In this document: piece after piece, positions 47,150 through 60,099 of the stretch
How the letters are laid out: the number at the start of each line of letters is the position of its first letter
Numbering within the stretch: the first letter of the stretch is position 1
Translations under genes and position numbers: made by a program
Source of the DNA: Puffinus mauretanicus
Taxonomy: Eukaryota; Chordata; Aves; Procellariiformes; Procellariidae
Direction of reading: 5' to 3'
Assembly (NCBI GenBank): GCA_023333565.1
Contig: JAJKFH010000052.1
Location: 620,001-684,000 of the forward strand
DNA: 64,000 nt
The notes under the pieces: generated by a model
What the model was told of the DNA's origin: nothing
What the model saw: only the letters and a program-made list of their open reading frames with translations
Databases searched by the model: none

Positions 47150-47739
47150 TGTGCTGGTTTGGGCTGGGATAGAGTTAATTTTCTTCACAGTAGCTAGTAT
47201 GGGGCTATGTTTTGGATTTGTGCTGGAAACAGTGTTGATAACACAGGGATGTTTTCGTCATTGCTGAGCAGTGCTTACAGAGAGTCAAGGCCTTTTCTGC
47301 TCCTCACTCCACCCCACCAGCGAGCAGGCTGGGGGTGCACAAGGAGCTGGGAGAGGACACAGCCGGGACAGCTCACCCCAACTGACCAAAGGGACATCCC
47401 ATACCATATGGCGTCACACTCAGCATATAGAGCTGGGGGAAGAAGAAGGAGGGGGGGACATTTGGAGTGGTGGCGTTTGTCTTCCCAAGTCACCGTTAGG
47501 CGTGATGGAGCCCTGCTTTCCTGGAGATGGCTGAACGCCTGCCTGCCGATGGGAAGTGGTGAATGAATTCCTTGGTTTGCTTTGCTTGCGTGCACAGCTT
47601 TTGATTTCCCTGTTAAACTGTCTTTATCTCAAATCACGAGTTTTCTCTTTTACTCTTCTGATTCTCTCCCCCATCCCAGCGGGGGGAGTGAGTGAGCGGC
47701 TGCTGGGGCTGAGCTGCCGGCTGAGGTTAAACCACGACA
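47150..47739 (+). mobile_element. Solo LTR of an avian endogenous retrovirus (ERVL-like)
   Basis: The block begins TGTGCTGGTTTGGGCTGGG and ends GTTAAACCACGACA, so it has the TG...CA ends of an LTR and is about 590 bp. I recognise it from memory as an LTR family abundant in neoavian genomes. Flanks are GCTAG on the left and GCTAA on the right, a 5-bp target duplication with one mismatch. The presumed TATA region reads CATATAGAG (47424-47432), changed from the usual CATATAAAG, and the presumed polyadenylation signal reads GTTAAA (47612-47617). No internal retroviral genes flank it, so it is a recombination product without coding capacity. The frames inside it (up to 119 codons) are incidental. 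The ERVL assignment rests on target-duplication length and could be wrong. Confidence 0.9.
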
Positions 47740-50700
47740 GCTAATAAGCAAGGCCCTTGGAGGGAGAAGATGTGCCCCGTTCATTGGCTTTGAAAAGAGA
47801 CCTTTTCACACATTTTGCTTTTGCTGCTATTCTATTTCTAGCTGTCTTACTGCAAATAACTTTCTGCAAGACTGCTTTGCTGTGGCAAAACTATATTGAT
47901 TTACGTGGAAAAATCTCTATGGTAGGGAAGGCTGTAGAAACTAATCTTTTCACTGAATGATTGTTGTTGCTTCCCCCCCCCCCGGCTAAATGTTTGTTTC
48001 CTTTGATTGTGTGAATTTGCATTCAAACCCACCAATGCTACATGCACCTTCAAAAGTTCCAAAAGACTATTTCCTTGATCCTCATCTGGTTTAAAAAATA
48101 AATAAATACTGTAAGACCAGCAGAACTAAATCATATTGGGTAACAGAAACTTGGTTTATTCTTCTCAGTGTGATGTATACATAAAAAACACAGCATCTGG
48201 CTGGATATCAATTCAGTCTTTCCTTCAGTTTTTATTCCAGCAAGTTTGCGGTCGTGGGATTTTATCTGTACCTTTGTTCCAGGCATTTTTGTCACTTGTA
48301 CAATTAGAATCAAAGTAAAATGGATCTGGGTTTCTGTTAGCAGTATTCCTACCAAAGGTATACAGAGCAATTTATAGTAATGTATATAGTATACTTTGTG
48401 TATAGTAATTAAGTCTTCACTTGGATAGAGACACCAGTCTCATCTGGATAAGCAAGGCTGGCTGACCCAAGCCCTGTCCCTGGCTGGGGACAGGGGCTGT
48501 CCCCTTCCCCAGCGCACGTGGGCACCCACGCGCGGTCGGCGAGCCAGTGCAGCTGGGAAGAGAGGGAGCAGGAGAATATTGTCCTTTATGCCAGGAGAGA
48601 TCTGAAAATCCAAATGTTGTTTCAGGGAGACCGTCTCCAATAGCAGCCTGCAGCGTTTTACAGACATTTGAGTGTTCTTCCCTTTGAACTAAGCTGCAAT
48701 TTGTCTTTGTAGATGTCTCTAATACATTAATACAAATGGTGTAGTAGTAGAAATTCATTATAATACTGCACGATGTTGCTCTTAGTAATTCTCCTCCTTC
48801 AGCAAGTGAATGCTTCCTTGCTTATTTGTATTCATTGTTTTGATGCTTAACTTGAAAAATGTATATTATACAACAGGCTGAAATCCATGACGAATAAAAG
48901 AAAAGAACCCAAGGGGATAATAAGCATCTCAGCACTGCTGTGATGTCTCATGCTGCTAACATCAAAGCAGCCAAAGACATTGCTGCTGTGCCGGAGAGGA
49001 CAGAGCGTGTAGCATGGAGCTTCATCTCGCCAAGTGGATGGGGGCCGGGGGAGTGCCGCTGGGGCTGCCGCTCGCAGCGGCTCTCGCGGGGCTGGTCCGT
49101 CCCTTCCTGGCTGTCACCGCAGGCGGGTCACAGCGCTGAGCTCGCTTCTGCGTGCACGCAGCCCTGGGATGGCGTTGGCTTCCGTGACGCAGAGGGTGTG
49201 CGTATATATATCTCTATACCTTCATGTATAGCGCCCATCTTGGGGCACGCATGCTCTGTAGGGGAGCTCAAATTGTGAACTATTCTGGGAAAAACTGGAC
49301 CTGTCAAGTGGTGGTGAAATTCTCAATGGTTTTGTTTACAAAAAGCAAGGATTTTGTGTGAAAACAGCAAGTGTTCCTCCATCCTCAAGTGAGAGCTGGA
49401 GGGATGTATACCTGCCGGACACGTAATCCATCACCTAGTTGGAAGTGGAAATCAAGGTGGTTTTGGGTAGACAATGCAGGTTTTGCCCCTTTGTGTTTCC
49501 AGCGTATTGTATCTTGTTACAGTAGTTTAACAGGTAGTTTCATAAGCCATAGCACCAGTGAAACCTGGTTTCCTACAGAATTGTCTTAAGGCTGAGCTGA
49601 CGTGTCTTTGATGTTTAAAAAGAGTTGAGCCTGTTCCTTGGGGATATTAATAAAGGATTTCTGAGCTATCCAGCCACTTACTGACATGAAACTTGCAGGA
49701 ACCTCGCCTCTTTGCCATCCCAGCCCCGTGGCTGAAATCAGCCCAGGAGAAGTAAACTCGCATGGGTACACGCAGGAGATGCACGTGTACACGGAGAGAT
49801 CTCGAGAGCTTTGTTCCTGTACCAAATGAGACTAAAAATAAACACTGAAGTGGGTCAAGCTGCAGCAGAAAATACAGTCTTTGGCAGGTTCCTCTGCGTA
49901 ATTTAATTTGTTTGGGTGTTTGTGCTCGCTGCTCTTTCATCCTCTGCCCTTCTGGAGTAAACATCCTCCTCTCTGAAAAAGTCCCCTGTGAAAGCTGCCT
50001 GCCAGCCGAGCCGAGGAGGATCTGGGCTGGGTCCCTCAGCTTTCCTCCAGCGCTCTTGCTGTCTTTTTGCTCTTCCCATGTCCCACCGCTGCTTACACTC
50101 CCCCGTAGCTGGAGATTAGGAGCTTCAAGGGAAGGTCAAGCAAGGGTACCCCGGTCCCCCTGCGTTGGTGGCGCAGGGCTGCTGAGGCTCTCGTCCCGAT
50201 GGCGGGGTCCCGGTGGCTCCTTCTCCCTCCCGTGCCCGGCTGTCTCCACCAGCCAGTTGTTAGGACGCAGCTGCGTGTGCCCTTGCACCATGAGGAAACA
50301 TTCAGGTTTCCCTTGTTAGTTCTGAAGGCGAAGGATGAAGTGGGAATTTTGCATCGCCACTGGACTTAAAAAGGACTGTGGAAATGACGGGATTGGCGAG
50401 AAAGGGCAGGAAGATGCTTGAAGGCAGCGCAGCAAGAGAGACCGAGAGCAAATGGGGGTGGGCAGGGGACATCGCAGCACTCACTAAAAATATTCTAAAG
50501 GGAATAGACACTCTCCTGAACTCCTTTAATCTCATGTCCTTTTAGCTAATCTTTCATCTCTCCAGCACATCTCTTGCCACATACTCTGAAGCATCTCTTC
50601 AGAGAGGGCAGCATCCGCGGGTCAGGCTCATGATCCCAGCTGGGGGGATGCAGATGTCAGCAGCACTTTAGGTAAGGCTTGATGTACAGGACTGGCTGCT

Positions 50701-53700
50701 CAGGAGGGTTTTCTAGGAGGAAATCAAACAGGTTTGGGTATTTAAAGCAAGAGCTGCAGCGATTGGAACAAAGCCTCCGGTAGGTGCTGGGCTCAGCTTC
50801 TCTTCTGCTGCGTCTTTTACATCTGCGGGCCGTGCAGCTGCGCTGAGCTGCTGCGTGCTGCAATGCTATGTAGACGTGGCTTTGCAAAGAAGGTCTTTAG
50901 GCAGGACCTGGGTGAGCCTGTGAAATGGCAATGTCCAAGTTAGCTCTCTGCAGCCTGCGTTGAGCTCCTGACTCAGCTGAGCCTTCCCTGGCAGGACAGG
51001 GCAGGAGAGCCACCTGCACTTACCTCCATGGGGTGAAAATGCCAGCTGCCAACTAAGTTATTTTTACAGTGAGAACCAGTGGCTAAAACATAAAGCCAGA
51101 AAATCAAAGGAGAATGAAGGCAGTCCTATTTTTTTTTCCTAAATGTCTTTTTATAGCAGATGCAATAACCCAGTGCGGCGCAGCTGAGCAGAGCCGAGAT
51201 GGGTTCTGCAGCTCCTGCGGTCTCACCCCGAGACCTGCAATCTCCCAGGCAGTCACGCTCCGGCGAAGCAGATCTGCTTGGGCTCATCCCAGCAGGACCT
51301 AGTTATGTCCCACGTCATGTTTGACACCACTCTCCTGCCCATTCAGCCTCACTGTAGTCGCTGGGCGTTAATTGTCTGCTCCGAGGTGATTTGGGCTTCG
51401 GTGCTCTCGATGAGCAGTTCTCTTTGAAGTCTCTGGTATTACAGGGAAGGTTCTGGTTATTCTGTATATAGTTGTCTTTAGTAACCTCATCCAAATTCTG
51501 CCTGTGGAATCCTGTATTTAGTTTTGAGATATTACCGTTGTGGACTTTTACCATGTAGGCATACCTGGAAAAACCATTAATATTCAAATAACCATGCTAA
51601 ATAAGCAACTATGCCAGCGTAGTTATTTATTACTATTTATGATGACAGACTTATCTGACTGATTTCTCCAACACATTTCTCCAGAGGAAATTAGATACAG
51701 TACTTGGTTTAAGCTGTGCCAGGGAGAAAATGTTTCTATAAATACGTAACAACTCATCTGGAGAGATGACAACTATTGGTACGTCCTTCACAATGTCATG
51801 TTGGTCATTGAGTCTGGTTTAAAATTCAGTTGTTTATTTTCTCCAGGAGAAAGGTAACCTGGTGGTTTTAAAGTGGGGAACAAAGTATATGCAGAAAAAT
51901 CAGTCTTGAACTCTGAAACCTTGAATCTAAGGGATTTTTTCTTTTTTTTTTTTTTCCTCTTCTGATAGAATCACTGGGGAATAAATTGCCAGACAGCTTA
52001 AGACTTTCTATTTGCATACATAGCACTAGAGGACAAAGCGTGGATGCCACCAACTCAGTGGTGAAAGCAACCATTTGTGCCCAGCCAGGAACAGCTCACG
52101 AAGAACCAGCACCGCATTTCCCATGGGATCTCAGCACCCTTGTAGGAGGAACTTAACAGTTCAATTACGTGGAAGCTTTGCTTGGGAAACAAGATGAGGT
52201 GCTGTATGAAATACATTAAAATAAGCAAATGATTTGTCTCAATCTCAGATTTTGTCAGTTATAAAACCTACCGTAGTTTACAGCAGGCCTGAGAAACTGA
52301 AACAGCTGGCAAAATAATGAAAAACTTTCCTATCGGCTTCCGCCTAAATTGGAGGAGGAATGTAGGGAAATTGCATCCTGATTTACTTGAAATAACACAA
52401 GAGGAGCTGTAATGGATGAGTTAGATTGGGGAAAACCTTTGCATTCCTACATAAGCACACAGAACTACTGATTTCCAGTGCTAGCCCTTGTTTAAGTTGA
52501 CTCCTCAGTTCTATTGCTGATACTATTCCAGGCATAAAAGCGACCTGGGGTCACCCAGTTAATTTATTTGCAAATAACTGATGATTCAGAAGTAGATTCA
52601 GGTACCAGCGGGTACCTGGGTGGCTGGTGGGGGCTGCCAGCCCACGTCTGCCAGCCGTCTGTGCCCAGCGAGCTGACAGGCCCTTCTGAAGGTATTTGCA
52701 CTTGCAAAATGTACCCGTGCTGCTCCGGGCTGCCCGGCAGCACGGCCGATGGAGCAGCCAGGCGCCGTCCCCGGGGAGGCGAGGGGGCAGGAGGGGCCGT
52801 GTCGCTGGCCGGCGCGCCCGCTACGACAGAGCAAACCCGCAGGCGAGCAAGAGCACTCCTCATGGACAGATGATTTTGATTTACTTATTTACTTATTTAT
52901 CTTTCCTACAGATTTGTAGAGACTCAAATGCGAACGTTGTTTTGCTGCTGACTCTGAGGTAATGGAGGTTTTTTTGGCAGTAAACTTGTTATAGAACCTC
53001 AGATGTCGAGAAATACACCTACCAGCCCATCACTGCATTAATAACTCTATTACCAGCTGTAGCTAGTTTCAGAATAAACTCTAAACTTATGGCTAAACAA
53101 ATAAATTGCATCTAGCTGCACAAGTCGAATGAGCTAATCCCTCCTTGTGCTGGGAAAAATGTTTTCTCTATAGCTCTTCTGACATGTCAGGTTATTTTTA
53201 GCCATAATTAAAATCCTAACATACAATGTCATAGAATCCATTCTATTAACTGATGTGCCAGCACTTTTTTTATTAAATAGACTATAAAAAGTTTTTAATT
53301 TTTAGTATTTGGAGCCTTCAAGGAGAAAGCACCCCTAACGTTGATGCCTGATGACAGTTAGTCAATGAATTAAGAAAAAAAATCCAGTGGTGGTTCTGTC
53401 TGTCTCCCAGCTCTTGCTAGCACTAAATTACTGAATTAATAGGCTTTTAGAAGAGACTGACACATAGTTACTGTGGATAAGACAATTAAATGTGGAAAGC
53501 CACTTTTCTCACCGCATTTAATTTTAACTGGAGACTTTGAGACTCAATAAATCTTTTTCTTATTTCATTCTCACATTTTCCACAGGTATTCAAGTCTTTA
53601 AGGAAAGTACCTGATGTAAGTGACTTAATTTTTCCTTCCCCTGTATCCTTTGCTTTTCTCAAGTCGTCTTTTTTTTTTATTTCCCCCCTTCTCAATAGAA

Positions 53701-53859
53701 AGGCGAGACGCTTTCTGATAGCCAACGTTTTGTTTTCTTTGGGATTGCTGGTACTAAAAAGTGGCTCAGGTGTTGTGCAAATACAGTGGGACAGGAGTCC
53801 CAGTCCCTCCTGGGATTTTTCTGGCAAATCCAACCAGGGGAAAAACGCAGATGGAGCCG
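47740..53859. other. AT-leaning single-copy DNA, no gene seen
   Basis: Contains a run of 11 C (47973-47983), a GC patch at 49030-49180, a short TTACTTAT repeat (52881-52900), and AT-rich stretches at 51590-51960, 52160-52480 and 52970-53480. GC-moderate segments at 49980-50240 and 52600-52850 give unrecognised overlapping frames. No repeats of known families were found. Confidence 0.5.
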
Positions 53860-54120
53860 TTTGCCCATGGGAACATCTCGGCGCAGCGGGGCACGGGGGT
53901 CCATGGCGGGCGAGCGCGGTGTGTCCTCCGACCTGGGGCCATGGCGAGGGGATGTGGAGGCATTGGTGCGCAGCCCTCCCCGGGTCCTGCCGAGTCTCTT
54001 CCCAAACGGCTTCGCGTCCCGCCCGCTCAGCCCCTTGCTGTGGGGACGGCGCGGTGGCCGCGGTTCGTGCTCCTCTTGGGCGGATACCGTCGTGTTCATC
54101 CTCTCCTGCAACTCTCTTGG
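53860..54120. other. CpG-rich patch
   Basis: CpG-enriched DNA with frames of 139-244 codons open on both strands at once; none is recognisable. It is too short and isolated to call a promoter. Confidence 0.35.
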
Positions 54121-56092
54121 CCACTGGAGGCTTTGGCAGAAACGATCTCAGCTTTTTCATTGGTGTGTGGTTTTTTTGTTTTGGTTTGGGTTTTTTGTTT
54201 TTAAAAGAAAACAGCAGCATCGTGAAAATGCAGGGGTTTTTTGAAAAAAACCTTTCTGCAAACAGATTCAGAAAACCTCTTTTTATGGCGTTGGGACCAG
54301 GAATGACTGACCTTTTTTGGTCAAAATATTTCAGTTCTTTATTAAAATGCTTCGGCTTGCTGTTCTTAGATGAAGGATTTTTAAAAAAATCTTATCTCAA
54401 ATGTTTCATCATTGCGGAAAACTCTTTAGTTGTGTTTTACTTACCCCCCCAAACATAAAACTACAATTCAGTCTGAACCAAAATATTTCACTTGCCCCAG
54501 TATGAGCAAACCTGTTTTATTTTAATTCACTGACATTTTGGTCCTCTGTAAGCAGTGGGTTTTGGTGTTATTTGAAGATCGAGAGTAAGAGGATACTCTG
54601 AAAGGCTGAATCTTTGCAGCCTTTCCTCGGCGCTCCCCACGTCCCCCTGCCCACCGCCTGTTTCCCCGCTGCTCTGAGCCGCTCCCCCCGAGCGCTGCAG
54701 CGGCTGTGGTGAAGCTGTGCTGCCTTTCCACCTGAGCCTTTTCGTGCTTTTCTTGTTTCCTTCTTAAAATCCTGCTTATCCCAATTTCCTCACACAAGAA
54801 TCTGGTTTCCTCACCCGCAGGTCTGTCAGTCATTATCCTCTGTCTAAATGACAGCAAGAAGTACATGATATAACCTTCTTTCTTAATTAAAAAGAAAGCA
54901 TGAAGCCAAATTTTTATGATTCCTGAGCCTTATCTGAAATGACAGGAAACTAGTTCATGTTTAGCACAAAACCAAACAGATCTTAGGCCAAGATCGTAGG
55001 TATCATATTTGGATTATTGGGTTAATTTTCTCTAGGTGGTGCTCTGGCTGACTTGCATGAGCAAATGCCTAATTTACTACAAGATATTCAGGAAGAAATA
55101 GTAATTTGCAGGAATTTGGGGTTGTGCAACACTAACTGATTACTTTTGGTTTTAAGAGACAGTGTATCTAAGTACAGTACCATAAAATGTCTAAAATGTG
55201 GGCATCTCTGTCCACTCCTGTAGGCAACCATTGTCAATGAAGTTACAAGGATGGACAGATGCTCAAACACTAAATCTGGACAGGGATCCCAACTTGGTTG
55301 AAAGTCATAAATTAGGTACCTGAACCAAAAAGCAGAGGTGCCAATTTAGTGCTAGAAATCTTTAGGTTCTAGAGACTCTCTCAAACCTATGGATCTCTAA
55401 CTTCACACCAGATACTGCCTGCTGCTGCCTTGCTTGAGGGTTTTACTGTCTCTCACTTGTGGGATTTTTGTTTTTAATAGCCCAGACAAATGAGAGGAGA
55501 ATGGGAGAAGGCTGTCCAGCTTCTTTTTTGAGGAGAGGAGAAAGGGTGAGTTTAGCACAAAGCCATCAGTCACAGCAGAGACTTTCGGTTTCCTCGGTGA
55601 CCGCTGGATGAGGTCCTGAGCATCGCCCGAGGTCACGCCAAGGCTCTGTGACAGCTGCAAAATTAGCCTGTTTGCTGCCACCAGTCCTGTTAAACACCAG
55701 AGGTGGGAGAAATGTTCATTCCAGGAGCTTGGGCTTAATTAGCCTGCCCTTAAACTAATGGTATTGAGTAGAACTTTAAATTTGGTTTAAAAACACTTGT
55801 TTTAAGAAATAGCTAAGAATGGATTTATCCAGCCTAAATAGGCTGCACTCTCTTGCCATCTAGATGCAAACAGTAATGATTCAGCATTTCCCAAACCTGT
55901 GATTGCTCTCTTTGCAGGCTCTATTAGGACAGCCTATTTAAAAGCCTCTCGGAAAGCCGTTGGCGCAGCATACTGTAAATCTCTTAACTTGCCGAAATTT
56001 GTTTTAGGCTCTTTTTCAATATCAAGTTCACTAGATATTTTGACCTTGAGTGGAAGCACCAAGAGGCCTAGTGTTACTGCTTCTACCGGTTA
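54121..56092. other. AT-rich single-copy DNA, no gene seen
   Basis: T-rich at 54165-54250, with a GC patch at 54620-54720. At 55905-56093 an acceptor-like CTCTCTTTGCAG precedes a 60-codon plus frame containing LPKFVLGSFSISSSLDIL and ending TAG, which I do not recognise. It could be a terminal exon or chance. Confidence 0.45.
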
Positions 56093-56749
56093 GTACCGAA
56101 TCGTCAAAGATAAAGCCATTACATTGGGGAAAATCAGTAGTGAGCCCGTCACACCTCGGGGCATCCGTGGTCCCCCTTGATCAGATATGGTCAGGCTAAA
56201 GTCTGTGATCAGTCTGAGGGGTGGCAGAGCCCAGCACAGGGAGGTTAATGGAAATACCCCGACATTTAGCAGTCTGAACAGAAGTTCGTTCTCATGGAAA
56301 CTTTGGTAGGGGCAGCAGGACACTGGAAGACAGGAGAGCTTTAAATCCTTTCCTCCTCCTGCTCCTTTCTGACGTGCCTCCAACTTGGTCCTGGCAGGAC
56401 CATCATAGGTTGTGGTCATCTTCCATCTTCCCCAGTTCCCTGCCACTGCAAACTCCTGCCCTGAGCTGATTTTAGAGTGGCTTCCCTTGCAGTGCAGAGG
56501 CAGCAAAGTTAAAGTTGGGTGGCATTTATATCTCCCTCCCCACTGGCTTAGTATCATGTGAATGGTTAGATGTCTCTGTACAGATTGATGGAGCACATTA
56601 CCCTTTAGAAGGACCCGTGTCTCTCTGACTATAGGGACCGGGTTGACTAATTTCAACCTGACACTTAACTTCCCGATGGCAGCAGCGTGCTGGGACGAGT
56701 CCTGGCCATACACCCGTTGCTGCTTCCCACTTAACCTGCTGATGAACAC
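56093..56749 (-). other. Unassigned 219-codon open frame
   Basis: This minus-strand frame is long for DNA of about 50% GC that lacks CpG enrichment over most of its length, unlike the long frames in the CpG islands. The first codon is GTG; the first ATG comes about 68 codons in, so translation of the whole frame is unlikely. The product would be basic and Ser/Leu-rich with no signal peptide or motif I know. It may be an old, still-open fragment of a retroelement or part of a spliced lncRNA. No polyadenylation or splice signals tie it to a transcript. Confidence 0.2.
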
Positions 56750-59700
56750 CCTGGCCGTGCCTACCTGCAGGAACGGCGACGGGTGTGTTGTCTGGCTCTC
56801 CAGCTATGGCCTGGCAGGGGTCTAAGGCAGCGTGCCCTGCCTGTTGGCTGCAGCTCTCTGCCGCCTCACGGAGCCACCCAACGTCCCCGTTACCTTGTCA
56901 CGAGGCGCCCGGCAGCCGAGGGGTTAAGGATGCTGCGCAGCCGGGGCCCGCCGCTGCTATGCATCACTCATGCTCTCCACTGTACTATAATCAATTCCAT
57001 TATGATATTGTCGACGAGGGTGAAATGAACTTGCAGTAGCTTAAAGCAAGATAGGTTAATTAAAAAACCTTGATCAAAGTGTCATAAACCACATAAAAGG
57101 TTCCATCTTTTAATTATTTTCGAATGGTTTCTCAGGCAGTAAGGCCAAAAAAAAGTCCCAGTTCCCAGGGCCTGTGAGCTGTGAAAATTATTGTGTCATC
57201 ACATCAGATTCAGTTATCACTTGCTATGTAAATGAGAGAAAGGCAAAGTTCAGGACGGACCCCCTTGTTAAGGGTGAAAAGGAGGAATTGGTGATAACTG
57301 CTTAGCATGTCTGCCGAGCAAACGCAGATCCTGCAGCGCAGGGTTCGGCAGGGCTAGGCTCCAGCCCGTCCGCCGAGTGAACCAGCTCCGACGCTGCTTG
57401 CCCCAAAAGCTGTGACTTGGCGGACGTGTCCCTGATGGTCAGGAGGACTTCGCACAGCATCGAGCTCGCTTGGTCCCAGCGGCCCTCCTTTGTGCCGTGA
57501 CACGCCGGTGAGTCAACACCAGCTGATACGAGGGGAGCTGGAGGAGGGCAGTTTCAGACGAGCTTTCATGAGTAGGCGTAGACTAGCAGCAACGTCTTCT
57601 GCTACCAAACAGTAGAGAGCAAGGACAGATCTGAAAAGCGTGAGTTTTACACTTGCTCAGAGATCCAGCAGTGTTGTCTCAAGGATGATTACTAGTCTGG
57701 GGTTTTAGCAGATGCTCGTATCAGTTACATACAAAGGACAGACCACTTAGTCTGGAAGCGTTTCTTCCAAATGCTGTCTGGGTGCTGATATTCATGCCAC
57801 CATTCAGCAGGTCGGTGGCAGAAGTAAGGACAGCTCTCAGGTCATCTCATTCTGCTCTGCTCTTCCTAAACCCTGTGAATAATTTAAAAGAAATTGTATC
57901 GGGAAAATCGTAAAAATAAAACCCAAGTGGATGAAAATTGGCAGTGGGAGAGAAAAAGGAAGGTGCAGCCTGCGTAAGAGAAGAGGAGGGCTTTCCAGCA
58001 GCACTCGCTGCTGTTCAGGTTCTTTGCCAAAGCGCTGACGTTGTTGCTGGGGCATCATCGTGCCTCGGCGTGAGGTGCTGATGGCAGCGATCGGTGCACA
58101 TGCTCCTGTTGCTTGTGGGTGAGCACGGTGCGTTGTGGCTTTTATTGTGGTTTTCTTCATCGCCTCCACCATGGGGCTGCTGTTCCACAGAGCAGCAAGT
58201 CCTTGTGCCGCTCAGTCCTTCAGCTCGACATGCAGCTCCTGCTTTCAACAGAAGCCAACACCCTCCAATTCCCAGGACCACGTCAACCGGCAATACCCAT
58301 GGTTTTACACCGAGTCATCTTATTTCTGCCCTGTAATATCTATTGTGTCCGTTTAGAGAATATGGCAATAAGAAAAGATTGAAAGAATTTTAGTCTTTAG
58401 AGGATGGGCTGAGGAGGCCACGGTGAGAGTCTGAAAGTGCAGAAACTGCTCTTACTGTGATCAAGAGAACAATATGCTCCCCATTTATGCAGTGTCTGGG
58501 ACAAGAAAAAAGGTGAAATAAAGACTCTGGTGAGAAAGGTTCAGGTCAGGCATTAGCAGGGAGGCTGGCGAATTGCTGGCAGAGATTACTTCTGCAGGTA
58601 GTCTCCAGCCTCGAAAGTCTCTAAGGACAGGTTGGACAAACCTCTGCCAGTAGTGACAATAGGAACACTTGGCCCTTCCTCGGGACAGGGAAGGGACTAA
58701 ATAACTTCTCTAAGTCCCTCTGGCCCTCTGTTTCTGCGGTGACACAATTACCGCCTGTGCACTCTCCACCCGGGGCTGTGAACACCCCTGCAGTACAGGT
58801 TTGCTGTTTGCTTGCTATAGGTGAAAAGGGGTTGGGTACATGGCTGGGTTCGCCGAGCCCCCTCCGAGCGATCAGGGTCAAACCAGAGAGCTGTGCAGAG
58901 CCTGCCAAGCCGACGAGCAGGAGCTGTGCTGCCTGGGGCTCCAGCTGAGCTGGCCGTGGCAGTCTGTCGTTGTTTCAAGTTGTGAATCTCGCACCATGGG
59001 AATAAGGTTTCAGCATCTGTTGGATATTTTGGTTCTCGCAGACGCTTTCTGCTGTTGGGCTGAAATCAAACTGGTCAGCCCTCCCGGCAGCTGATGCTTC
59101 CAAAGCTCCCTTTTTGACCCAAAACAACTCACCGTGCTTCACAAACCACATAATTCAGCAGTGAAGTGTGACCCCCTCTGGGGCACGATGAAAGCATTTA
59201 CTGCAGCAAAGGCATTTAGGTCAGAGGATACGGAACCGTTTATCCAAGGAAGACTTCAGTGGGAATTTTAGGTTACAAATTATAATTATGCAGTCTGTTG
59301 TAGGGTAGCTGGGAGATGCAAATTCAAATCTTCCCAAACATAGCATGGTGTCCTGGGTCACCACGGGTGCCAAAGGTGGCAGTGCAGAAACATGCTGTAG
59401 CGAGCTTAGCAAAGATGCTTCCTTCTCCCCACCTGCTGGTATGTGAAATGGGACCGGAGTAGTCTGCGCTTCGTCCTGCCCTTTGGCTTTTGTACCTTTT
59501 TATGCCGTTAAGAAGCTTGTACTTACTATACATTACATACTTAGAAAATGACAGGCCTATAATACTAACTGAAGGCAGTTAAATGGTGGTATGAATACAA
59601 ATAAATAGCATTACCAGGGCTATGGGATAGTCTGGGTTGTCTTGAGTAGGGTAGTGCATTTGCAAAGACTTTCTTTTTTCTGTTGGTTTTGGATTTCATG

Positions 59701-60099
59701 CTGGTGTTGTTTCTATCCTATTATTTTAGTCCCTGTGATATGATTTTTGGAATACAATGATTTCTTGCATAATGGCCTTTCATCATAGGTTTGGACCCAG
59801 CAATACTCCTTTTCTGTCCAACAGAGTTTTATTGTGAGAGGGGAAAGAATGCCTAGAGAAAAGAGCAGCGTACTCTCATGCAGCTAATAAAACCAGAGGG
59901 TGGAAAACGTTCTGTCTTCCTTTTCCACACAACAGTGGCGGACTCCAACAAGTAGACTGCAGTACCATGGAAATGTGGGAGGTGTTAACAAATGTTTTTT
60001 GCACCACCTCCGTTTGCTTCAGAAAAAAGCTGATTGTATATCCGCTGAACGAAAGAGAAGACCAAGGCATCCCCAGTTAGAGGCTTAGTGTGAACTCGG
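56750..60099. other. Single-copy DNA, no gene seen
   Basis: A GC-moderate segment at 56760-56960 passes into AT-rich DNA (57000-57300) that resembles regulatory non-coding sequence. A GC-moderate stretch at 57300-57560 contains a donor-like GCCG|GTGAGTC near 57508. Frames at 57837-58390 on both strands are unrecognised. Confidence 0.5.

Noticed and set aside
47207..47566. 119-codon frame
   Set aside because: Lies wholly within the non-coding solo LTR.
49967..49977. miR-30-like seed and body
   Set aside because: No complementary arm within 80 bases on either side.
53486..54458. 244-codon minus and 242-codon plus frames
   Set aside because: They overlap on opposite strands across a GC patch; neither has a recognised domain or splice structure.
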